From contig VBGO01000073.1 of assembly GCA_005882525.1 (NCBI GenBank), forward strand, positions 1 to 13,698: 13,698 bases of DNA, written 5' to 3'. Positions 1-6,180 of the stretch are shown here, piece after piece. The stretch is from Chloroflexota bacterium (GTDB lineage: Bacteria; Chloroflexota; Dormibacteria; CF-121). The first letter of the stretch is position 1. Each line of letters starts with the position of its first letter. The notes under the pieces are model-generated. The model saw only the letters and a list, made by a program, of their open reading frames with translations, ran no database searches and had not been told where the DNA came from. The position numbers and the translations under genes are program-made.

Positions 1-249
1 GGTTCCCTGAGCATCGGCCACGATGGTCAAGGTCGCGGTTCTATTTGCCGCGTCGAATGACAACCACTCACTCATCTGAGGGGACGCGAGGGGGGTGGCG
101 GCGACCGTCGCAAGCGGGGATGGAGCTGTCTGCTGGGTCGCAGCGCCGCTGCACCCTGACAGGACGGCGGCCAAAAGAAGAGCCAGAAATGGCGACCGCC
201 AACAAACCACGACGCGATATTTGCCGAGCCCGACCGGTGTCTGCATCAT
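1..249 (-). CDS. Lipoprotein, N-terminal part (possible sulfocyanin-like cupredoxin), runs off left edge
   Basis: Reading leftward from ATG ATG at 249-244, the frame is open for 83 codons to base 1, so the 3' end lies outside the window. The N-terminus is a lipoprotein signal: basic residues (GKYR, WR), a hydrophobic run FLALLLAAVL, and a lipobox LSGC with the lipidated Cys at residue 33. A Ser/Thr/Ala/Pro-rich linker follows (residues 34-59), then the start of a folded domain (EWLSFDAANRTATLTIVAD). That stretch resembles the first strands of sulfocyanin-like copper proteins, but the metal ligands are off the edge, so this is a guess. The protein is expected to be anchored on the outer face of the cytoplasmic membrane. 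The start codon is only 7 nt after the last base of tRNA-Gly on the same strand and has no Shine-Dalgarno sequence, suggesting a shared transcript. Either ATG could be the start. Confidence 0.72.
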   Translation of the reverse strand, partial: MMQTPVGLGKYRVVVCWRSPFLALLLAAVLSGCSGAATQQTAPSPLATVAATPLASPQMSEWLSFDAANRTATLTIVADAQGT

Positions 250-256
250 GGATCTA

Positions 257-329
257 AGCGGGAGACGAGTCTCGAACTCGCGACCTCAACGTTGGCAACG
301 TTGCGCTCTACCAACTGAGCTACTCCCGC
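257..329 (-). tRNA. tRNA-Gly (anticodon GCC)
   Basis: The minus strand folds into a standard 73-nt cloverleaf. The acceptor stem is GCGGGAG with CTCCCGC, the D arm is GCTC/GAGC with loop AGTTGGTA, the anticodon stem is CAACG/CGTTG with loop TTGCCAA (anticodon GCC), and the T arm is GCGAG TTCGAGA CTCGT. The discriminator base is T, as is usual for bacterial tRNA-Gly. The CCA end is not encoded (TAG follows), so it must be added after processing. The adjacent lipoprotein gene begins 7 nt downstream. Confidence 0.96.
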
Positions 330-341
330 GTTGCGACACGC

Positions 342-347
342 ATTATA
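342..347 (-). promoter_or_regulatory. -10 box of the tRNA-Gly promoter
   Basis: A consensus TATAAT lies on the minus strand with its last base 12 nt before the tRNA 5' end, giving an expected start a few bases ahead of the mature tRNA. No clear TTGACA-like -35 is seen 16-18 nt upstream. The same promoter probably also serves the lipoprotein gene behind the tRNA. Confidence 0.6.
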
Positions 348-471
348 GCCACCGCTGATCTTGAGATCCCTCAGATTCGAAGCCGGGGCGAACTGGGCGT
401 AACCGGTGCGTCGCGGCTCCGTCACCGCGCCGCAGGGGAGACCGCAAGGCTGCGGCGCTATCACTGGCACG

Positions 472-1764
472 ATGGGTCTGAGGGGGACCGCCTTCCGCTT
501 GCTCGTGGCCTGCGGCGTGGGAGCCAGTCTGTTGCTCGCCACCGCCCTGCCGACGGCGGCTGATGACATCTCCGACGCGCAGGCGCGCCTGCAGACCATC
601 AACCGGCTGAAGGGCACGCTCAAGGACAACCTCCAGAGAGCCCAAGCGCAGGAGATCGCCCTGATGCAGCAGCTCCAGGAGACCCGGGACACGATCAACC
701 AGACGATCGATCGGATCGCCGCCGCCGAGCGCCGGATCGCGGAGCTCGAACGCCAGATCGCCGCGCTCGATGCCCAGATCGCCCAAGAGCAGCTGGAGCT
801 GCGGAGGACGAAAGAGCAGTACGCGAGCTTCGTCCGCAGTGCCTACAAAAGCAATGCGGATCCGCTTGCGCAGCTGCTGGCCGCCCCAGACTTCCAGGGC
901 TTCCTCAACCGGGCGGTGGCCATCGAGCACCTGACCTACCTGGCCAACCGGTTGATCGACCGCATCCACCAGGTTGACCGCGAACTGCATAACCAGCAGG
1001 ACCTGGTGAAGGCGAAGAAGAAAGAAGCCGACAAGGAGCGCGCGGACCTGGTCGATCAGAAGGCCGCCCTCCTCAAGCAGCAGGCCCATCAGCAGGACCT
1101 GGAGAACAAGCTGCGGCAGAGCATCGCCGCGGTGAAGTGGGAGCTCGTCGCCATCAACGGCCAGTCCGCCGCCCTGGCGCAACGGATTGCGGATATGGAG
1201 ATCGCCCGGCAAGACCAACTGATTGCCGAGGCCGAGCAGGCCGCGTGGCAGCAGGCGCAGTTCTGGATGCAGCACAACCTCTTCACGCTGCCCAACGCCA
1301 ACGCGAATCACTCGACGAAGTACCCGTTGATCTGGCCGCTGCAAAAAGGAACGATCACCCTTCTCTTCGGCCCCTGCAGCCAGAGCTTCGAGCCGCCCGG
1401 ATTTGGTTATCCGCACTTCCATACCGGTGTCGACGTCGCCTACAACCAGGGCACCCCGATCCTGGCCGCCGACGACGGCGTCGTGGTGGCAGCCGACTCC
1501 AGCATCAGCAACGGGCAACTCGTCGGCTACGGCAACTACATCATCCTCGCCCACCGCAACAACTTCTTCTCGCTCTACGGCCACCTGCTCGGCTTCCAGG
1601 TGAAGGCCGGCGACAGCGTGCACCAGGGCCAGCTGATCGGGTACGAGGGGTCGACCGGCAACTCGACCGGGCCCCACGTTCACTTCGAGTACCGATACGG
1701 GGGCCAGCCGACGAACCCCCTCCCCTACCTGCCGCCGAACGGCCCCAACAGCTTCAGCCAGTAA
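472..1764 (+). CDS. Secreted coiled-coil M23 peptidase (EnvC/PcsB-like murein hydrolase)
   Basis: This 430-residue protein is probably a cell-wall endopeptidase or an activator of cell-wall hydrolysis acting outside the membrane. ATG 472 is preferred over an in-frame GTG at 406 because it puts a signal peptide at the very N-terminus (RGTAFRLLVACGVGASLL, likely cleavage after TAA-DD). Residues about 35-260 form a long coiled coil containing the FVRSAYKSNADPLAQLL and FLNRAVAIEHL segments typical of PcsB/CwlO-type proteins, which are commonly controlled by FtsEX. The C-terminal lysostaphin-type domain has its zinc ligands in HTGVD (H317, D321) and HVHF (H402 and H404, the latter the usual ligand), plus LYGHL, so it looks catalytically competent rather than degenerate as in EnvC. 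A proline-rich tail ends the protein. No Shine-Dalgarno precedes the start; a weak TATCAC lies at 459-464. The 3' end overlaps the convergent exonuclease gene by 11 nt. Confidence 0.93.
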   Translation: MGLRGTAFRLLVACGVGASLLLATALPTAADDISDAQARLQTINRLKGTLKDNLQRAQAQEIALMQQLQETRDTINQTIDRIAAAERRIAELERQIAALDAQIAQEQLELRRTKEQYASFVRSAYKSNADPLAQLLAAPDFQGFLNRAVAIEHLTYLANRLIDRIHQVDRELHNQQDLVKAKKKEADKERADLVDQKAALLKQQAHQQDLENKLRQSIAAVKWELVAINGQSAALAQRIADMEIARQDQLIAEAEQAAWQQAQFWMQHNLFTLPNANANHSTKYPLIWPLQKGTITLLFGPCSQSFEPPGFGYPHFHTGVDVAYNQGTPILAADDGVVVAADSSISNGQLVGYGNYIILAHRNNFFSLYGHLLGFQVKAGDSVHQGQLIGYEGSTGNSTGPHVHFEYRYGGQPTNPLPYLPPNGPNSFSQ

Positions 1765-2995
1765 GGGCGAAGGCCCGCCGCTCATCGAAACCCAACCGTC
1801 GGTCGAGTCGCCGCTGCCGGCGCTCGAGGTCCCCCTGCCATTGCGCGTTCGGCACCACGGCCAGGGCCAGCAGACGCAAGGCGTCACTCACGATCCGCCG
1901 AGCCGCGTTCAGGTCCCGAGCCTGGTGCTCGAGCAGCTTTGCCAGCTCGATCGCCGCGGCATAGGGATACGACTGCGTGCGCCAGCATTCCTCCAGAACC
2001 GATCGGGCCTCCTCCCAGCGCCCGTCGCGTCGCAACAGTCGGGCCAGCCGTAAGCCGACCGCCCCGCTCGTCACGGGCGCGGCCGCCCCCAGAGTCCGAT
2101 GGCGCCAGAGCCGCCAATAGTCGTGAATCGCCTCGTCGAGAAAGCCGCGCGCTTCCATCAAGCGGGCCCGGCCGAAGCGATCCAATGGATGGAGGTCGTC
2201 GGAACCTCGCAGCACGGCTTCGAAGCGCGGCAGCAGCAGTGCCGTCGACAGCACGTCCTGCCGATTGTGAATGAAAACCGGGTCCAGCACATCCGGATCA
2301 CCGTTACGGAGCCAGGCGAAATATCGGCCCGGGATCAGGCTGCCGGGCAGGTTGTCGGCACGATGCAAGTCAAGGACCGCCTGCTCGAGGGTCTGGAGCG
2401 CGCAGTCCGGCAAACGCGGCCGGAAGATTCGGCGGGCCAGCGTGAGGAGGTCGAGGTGGGGCGGCGACGGCCACACCGCCCGCCGCAGGACGAGGCGGGT
2501 CTGCAGCAGGGGCCAATCGAAGCTGCGGCCGTTGTAGCTGACCAGGACGCCGGCATCGCGGACGCACTTTCCGACGGCCCAGAGCAACGCCTGTTCCTGA
2601 TTGAAGTCGCCGAGAAAGTACTGCACGAGCGCCATCCCCTCATCCTTGCGCCAGGCAAGGCCGACCAGGAAAGCGACCGTACCGGTGCCACCGGATAGGC
2701 CGGTCGTTTCCGTGTCGAGGAAGAGCGGGCGGCGCAGATCGTCTGGCGCGAAGCCGAGACAACTCGACAGCGCCTCGACTTCCCGGTCACCGTCGTCGGG
2801 GAACCACTCCCGGCGCACCACAACCGGCCCAAAGGGTGTCGGCTCTTCGACGCAGTTGGCCGGAAGCCGGCCGGCCGAGCCGGCGCTCCCACCCGGCCCT
2901 CCCCCACGAGCGGGGGAAGGCGCCGTGAGGGGACTCCTGGGGCGCGCCGCGATGGCGGCGATCCGCTCGCGCAGTGCAACGAGATCCGCAGTCAC
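1754..2995 (-). CDS. mrfB: YprB/MrfB-type RNase H-like 3'-5' exonuclease with C-terminal helical repeats
   Basis: This 413-residue protein belongs to the YprB ribonuclease H-like family of DEDD exonucleases. The acidic residues are visible: D94 and E96 in LDTETTGL, D160 in SYNGRSFDWPLL and D247 in HNRQDVLS. The rest (about 260-413) is helical and TPR-like (WEEARSVLEECW, ARRIVSDALRLL). The start is GTG 2995, whose bases overlap the stop of the upstream helicase gene (GTGA), the normal layout for a coupled pair; an upstream in-frame ATG at 3112 would add 39 low-complexity residues inside the helicase gene and is rejected. In B. subtilis, MrfA and MrfB act together on mitomycin C lesions, apart from UvrABC. 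Residues 21-36 are Pro/Gly-rich and encoded by a palindromic element, so the N-terminal linker may be non-essential. The activity is inferred from family membership. Confidence 0.93.
   Translation of the reverse strand: MTADLVALRERIAAIAARPRSPLTAPSPARGGGPGGSAGSAGRLPANCVEEPTPFGPVVVRREWFPDDGDREVEALSSCLGFAPDDLRRPLFLDTETTGLSGGTGTVAFLVGLAWRKDEGMALVQYFLGDFNQEQALLWAVGKCVRDAGVLVSYNGRSFDWPLLQTRLVLRRAVWPSPPHLDLLTLARRIFRPRLPDCALQTLEQAVLDLHRADNLPGSLIPGRYFAWLRNGDPDVLDPVFIHNRQDVLSTALLLPRFEAVLRGSDDLHPLDRFGRARLMEARGFLDEAIHDYWRLWRHRTLGAAAPVTSGAVGLRLARLLRRDGRWEEARSVLEECWRTQSYPYAAAIELAKLLEHQARDLNAARRIVSDALRLLALAVVPNAQWQGDLERRQRRLDRRLGFDERRAFALTG
2888..2932. repeat. REP-like palindromic element inside the mrfB reading frame
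   Basis: On the minus strand, CCTTCCCCCGCTCGTGGGGG and the flanking CCCTCACGGC / GCCGGGTGGG arms make an imperfect inverted repeat around a short loop near 2907-2911. It is translated in frame into a Pro/Gly-rich stretch (PLTAPSPARGGGPGG, mrfB residues about 22-36). Short GC-rich palindromes of this style are common intergenic repeats, and their translations look like this. No second copy exists in the window, so repeat status is inferred. Confidence 0.45.
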
Positions 2996-5265
2996 CGCAC
3001 CGGGGCAGGGAGCCCGGCCAGCTCGAGGAGGCGCAACGCGACCGTCTTCCCCTGCTCCCCAACCTCCAGCGCCGGACCCACACAGGATGGGCATCCACTC
3101 TCGCACTCGCACCGGGACACCAGGTCGTGCGCGGCGGCCATCACCGCCCCTGCTGTTTCGAACAGCCGCGCGCTCATCCCCACGCCGCCGGGATAGCGCT
3201 CGTAGACGAACACCGCCGGCCTGCCGGTGTTCGGCGCGCGCGTCTCCGCGTAGGCCCCCAGGTCACGGGCATCACACATCAAGAAGAGGCAGGCGATCTG
3301 GGTGATCACATTGGCCAGCCCCTGCAGCCCGCCCTGCATCGCGGCCCGGGGAAACTGGCGGGCCACCTCGGTGGGGATCTCGAGCCAGAACGCGGTCGTA
3401 TGCAGCTGCTGCTCGGGCAGGCTGATGGGGCCCGACCCGACGTTCTCATGCGTGTGAAAGCGGATCTTTTTGAAGATGGTCGGGAGCGCCGTGACCCGCA
3501 CCTCACCGTGATGGACGGCGAGCGGCTCCGACGGCCGGCTCTGGAGGGTCTCGAGCACCTTGATGCTGACCGCGAGGTTGGCGTCCGTGTAGTAGTCGAC
3601 CTTGACCGGCCGCACATAAGCCTTCTTCTCCTCCCAGTCGAGACGGTCGACGTGGTACTGGAGGCCTTCGTGCAGGTAGATGGCCTCCTCGTGGAGAAAG
3701 ACCGGCGCCGAGAATTGATCCATCTCGCCGACGACACTGGCGCCTCGGGTGACGTCGACGATGACGACGTTGTCCGCATTCGCGCTACGCAGGCTTACCC
3801 CTTCGGCGGGAAAAGCGTCTGCGCTCCAGTGCCAGGCGTCACCCGCCTGGTGGACGGCGCCGTCCTCCTCCAGGATGCGCAGCAACTCGGCGACGGGCGC
3901 CTGACCGAAGGCTTCCCCGTTCGACAGCGGCAACTCGAAGGTCGCTGCCTGGAGGTGGGCGCTAAGAATCAGCAAGTTGTCCGGGTCGATCAGGCCCTGT
4001 TCCGGGTCTCTGCCCAGGAAGTATTCCGGATGGTTGACGAGATACTGATCAAGGGGGCTGCTCGACGCTACGTAGATGGCGGCCGCCGCGCCCCGCCGCC
4101 GGCCGGCACGGCCGATCTGCTGCCAGGCGCTGGCGATCGTTCCCGGGTAGCCACACAGAACGGCGGCATCGAGGTGCCCGATATCGATGCCGAGCTCGAG
4201 GGCGTTGGTGCTGACCACGCCCCGTACCGATCCGTCGCGCAACCCATGTTCGATCTCGCGCCGCTGCAGGGGGAGGTATCCGCCGCGATATCCGCGAATC
4301 GTGCTGCTCTTCCCGAGTCGATTGCCGAGCGACTGCTGGAGATAGCTGAGCAGGATTTCCACCTGGAGCCGGGTGCGGCCGAAGACGATCGTTTGCACCC
4401 CGGCCCGTAGGAATGTCTCGGCGATCCGCTGGCTCTCCAGCGTGGACGAGCGGCGGATGCCGAGCTCGCGATTGACGACCGGCGGGTTGTAGAAGAGCAG
4501 CCGCTTGGGTCCCCTCGGGGCACCGTTGTCGTCGACCAGCGTCATCGCACGGCCGGTCAGCCGCTCGGCCAGCTCTCTCGGGTTGGCGATCGTCGCCGAG
4601 CAGCAGATCACCACCGGGTGGCTGTCGTAGAAGGCACAGACTCGCCAGAGGCGGCGCAGCACGTTGGCCAGATGGCTGCCGAAAACGCCCCGGTAGGCGT
4701 GGAGCTCATCGATCACGACGTAACGGAGGTTGGCGAAGAGCTTGACCCAGCGGGTGTGATGCGGCAGGACGCCGGTGTGCAACATGTCCGGGTTGGTGAC
4801 GACGATGTGGCCCGCCTGCCGGATCGCCTGGCGGGCGCTGACCGGTGTGTCGCCGTCATAGGTGTAGGTCTTGAGATCGACCTTCAGCTCTCCCACCAGC
4901 CCGTGGAGTTCGGCCAGCTGGTCCTGCGCCAGCGCTTTGGTGGGAAAGAGATAGAGGGCGCGGGCCTCGGGGTCGCGAAGCATCGCCTGCAGGACCGGCA
5001 GGTTGTAGCAGGCCGTCTTGCCGGAAGCGGTGGGTGTCACGACCACGAGGTCTGTGCCGGCCAGCGCCAGAGCGGTCGCCTCCGCCTGGTGGGTGTAGAG
5101 CCGGCTGATCCCGCGAGCTGCGAGCGCTTGGCCCAGGCGGGGGTCTAGGGCGCCGGGAAAGCCCGCATAGCGGGCCTGCCGGGCCGGCAGGGTGTGATCG
5201 AGCGTCAGATGCCGGCGGAACTCATCCTGAACGAGAAGTCGATCCAGCGCCATCTCGACCGACAT
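2992..5265 (-). CDS. mrfA: YprA/MrfA-type DEAD/DEAH-box helicase with C-terminal DUF1998 zinc motif
   Basis: This 757-residue superfamily 2 helicase is close to the length of B. subtilis MrfA (about 750). Helicase motifs appear in order: YTHQ (57-60), Walker A TPTASGKT (77-84), DELH (186-189), SAT (223-225), STNALELGIDIG (352-363) and QIGRAGRR (383-390). The C-terminal DUF1998-type region has four closely spaced cysteines (C719, C721, C725, C728 in CECESGCPSC), the expected zinc site. The family translocates on DNA 3' to 5'; with MrfB it removes mitomycin C damage in B. subtilis. ATG 5265 lies 9 nt after a -10 box with no Shine-Dalgarno, while a second ATG at codon 5 is possible. A LexA-like palindrome sits in the promoter, suggesting damage induction. 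The stop overlaps the mrfB start by 4 nt. Confidence 0.95.
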   Translation of the reverse strand: MSVEMALDRLLVQDEFRRHLTLDHTLPARQARYAGFPGALDPRLGQALAARGISRLYTHQAEATALALAGTDLVVVTPTASGKTACYNLPVLQAMLRDPEARALYLFPTKALAQDQLAELHGLVGELKVDLKTYTYDGDTPVSARQAIRQAGHIVVTNPDMLHTGVLPHHTRWVKLFANLRYVVIDELHAYRGVFGSHLANVLRRLWRVCAFYDSHPVVICCSATIANPRELAERLTGRAMTLVDDNGAPRGPKRLLFYNPPVVNRELGIRRSSTLESQRIAETFLRAGVQTIVFGRTRLQVEILLSYLQQSLGNRLGKSSTIRGYRGGYLPLQRREIEHGLRDGSVRGVVSTNALELGIDIGHLDAAVLCGYPGTIASAWQQIGRAGRRRGAAAAIYVASSSPLDQYLVNHPEYFLGRDPEQGLIDPDNLLILSAHLQAATFELPLSNGEAFGQAPVAELLRILEEDGAVHQAGDAWHWSADAFPAEGVSLRSANADNVVIVDVTRGASVVGEMDQFSAPVFLHEEAIYLHEGLQYHVDRLDWEEKKAYVRPVKVDYYTDANLAVSIKVLETLQSRPSEPLAVHHGEVRVTALPTIFKKIRFHTHENVGSGPISLPEQQLHTTAFWLEIPTEVARQFPRAAMQGGLQGLANVITQIACLFLMCDARDLGAYAETRAPNTGRPAVFVYERYPGGVGMSARLFETAGAVMAAAHDLVSRCECESGCPSCVGPALEVGEQGKTVALRLLELAGLPAPVR

Positions 5266-5274
5266 GTCCTGAGC

Positions 5275-5303
5275 ATCTTAGCGAACATCCGTTCGCTCCG
5301 CAA
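5275..5303 (-). promoter_or_regulatory. mrfAB promoter
   Basis: On the minus strand, TTGCGG (5303-5298) and TAAGAT (5280-5275) are separated by exactly 17 nt. The end of the -10 box is 9 nt from the mrfA ATG, so the transcript should be leaderless or nearly so. The spacer is almost entirely filled by the LexA-like palindrome. The -35 matches consensus only in TTG. Confidence 0.6.
5281..5296. promoter_or_regulatory. LexA/SOS-box-like operator of mrfAB
   Basis: GCGAACATCCGTTCGC is a perfect inverted repeat with 6-bp arms and a 4-nt centre. On the gene's strand the core CGAACGGATGTTCG fits the B. subtilis LexA (DinR) consensus CGAACRNRYGTTCG at every position and also the actinobacterial CGAAC-N4-GTTCG form. 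It lies between -35 and -10, the classic repressor position. LexA itself is not encoded in the window. Confidence 0.7.
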
Positions 5304-5317
5304 GCCGAGTCGGCGGC

Positions 5318-5467
5318 TTAGCGCAAAAGACGGAGAGTCAGACGGAGTACACCGACAGCCGCAATTCCCAGAGTGAGGACGCAGCCGCTCTGGCCAAAAG
5401 CCCGCGCATTCCGGAAGCGCTCGAGGTCAAGCCAGGCCCGTCGCTGGTCCGGCTTGCCGTCCTTCAT
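5318..5467 (-). CDS. Small ORF with a hydrophobic segment, coupled to the PIG-L gene
   Basis: A 49-residue ORF starts with an ATG overlapping the stop of the PIG-L deacetylase gene by 4 nt (ATGA) and ends with TAA. The N-terminal half is charged (MKDGKPDQRRAWLDLERFR) and the C-terminal half is a hydrophobic stretch with arginines at its end (SGCVLTLGIAAVGVLRLTL), as expected for a single-pass small membrane protein. I do not recognise a family. The start-stop overlap and tight placement between the deacetylase and the mrfAB promoter argue that it is translated, but at this length a chance ORF cannot be excluded. Confidence 0.45.
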   Translation of the reverse strand: MKDGKPDQRRAWLDLERFRNARAFGQSGCVLTLGIAAVGVLRLTLRLLR

Positions 5468-6180
5468 TCGTGAAGTTTGAAGTACTTAAAGCCTTCGGCG
5501 ACCGGAAACGCCTGGCCGGTGGCCATCTCGGCTGCGCGCTCCCGGATGGTTTGCTCCAGCTCCGACCAGTCGCCCACCTGGCTCTTGTGCTCGCGCAACG
5601 CCTCGATCTTGAGGTCGATCGTGTCGCTGATGTCGACCCAGGCATCGGGCTCGTTAGATCCGGTCAGGTAGATCTCTTTCACCTGGTGCGGCTCCAGACC
5701 TTCGTCCAGCAACTCGGGAAAGACAAGGCGCGTGTCGGATCCGGGGATGATCGCGTCCAGGGTGGCCTCGCCCGCAGCGCGGTGGTCCGGGTGATTGATG
5801 TAGCGCTGCCCGGTCCAGCGCCGGGTGGGATCGGGTGCGACCACCACATCTGGCTTGGTGCGTCGGATCCAGCGGGTGATTTGCCGGCGAAGATCGAGCG
5901 TGGGCATCAGTGAACCGTCGTCGTATCCCAGAAAGAAGACGTCCTTGACGCCCAGCTTCAGCGCCGCCGCCCGCTGCTCGGCATGACGGATTTGCGCGAG
6001 GCGCTCCGCGGTCATCGTCGGATCGCTGCTCCCACGGTTGCCGTCGGTCAGGATCACATAGGTGACCTGGCGACCCTCTTTCGCCCAGCGTGCCACCGTG
6101 CCGGCGGCCCCGAACTCGGCATCATCCGGATGAGCCATCACCACGAGCACGCGAACGAGGCCGTTGGAGGACGGCGGCAT
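5464..6180 (-). CDS. PIG-L family (LmbE-like) zinc-dependent deacetylase
   Basis: This 238-residue protein belongs to the PIG-L/LmbE deacetylases, which remove N-acetyl groups from sugars such as GlcNAc-inositol or GlcNAc-malate, or from small metabolites. The metal-binding motif AHPDDAEF gives H17 and D20, and HPDH gives the third ligand H133. D19 is the usual general base. TDGNRGSSD (45-53) is also typical. ATG 6180 shares its A with the TGA stop of the upstream rhodanese-E1 gene (TGATG), indicating coupled translation; a start at 6261 would lie inside that gene and is rejected. Members include MshB and BshB of low-molecular-weight thiol synthesis, but no glycosyltransferase or ligase partner is nearby, so the substrate is unknown. 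Confidence 0.92.
   Translation of the reverse strand: MPPSSNGLVRVLVVMAHPDDAEFGAAGTVARWAKEGRQVTYVILTDGNRGSSDPTMTAERLAQIRHAEQRAAALKLGVKDVFFLGYDDGSLMPTLDLRRQITRWIRRTKPDVVVAPDPTRRWTGQRYINHPDHRAAGEATLDAIIPGSDTRLVFPELLDEGLEPHQVKEIYLTGSNEPDAWVDISDTIDLKIEALREHKSQVGDWSELEQTIRERAAEMATGQAFPVAEGFKYFKLHE

Noticed and set aside
343..1887. A 514-codon minus-strand open frame opposite the M23 peptidase
   Set aside because: Composition is low-complexity Val/Leu/Gly/Arg with no family motifs; the plus-strand M23 gene has a signal peptide and complete zinc ligands.
2996..3112. Upstream start of mrfB giving 39 more residues
   Set aside because: The extension lies inside the 3' end of mrfA and is low-complexity; the GTGA overlap is the natural coupled start.
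2974..4410. A 478-codon plus-strand open frame opposite mrfA
   Set aside because: The helicase on the other strand has all its motifs in order; this frame shows none.
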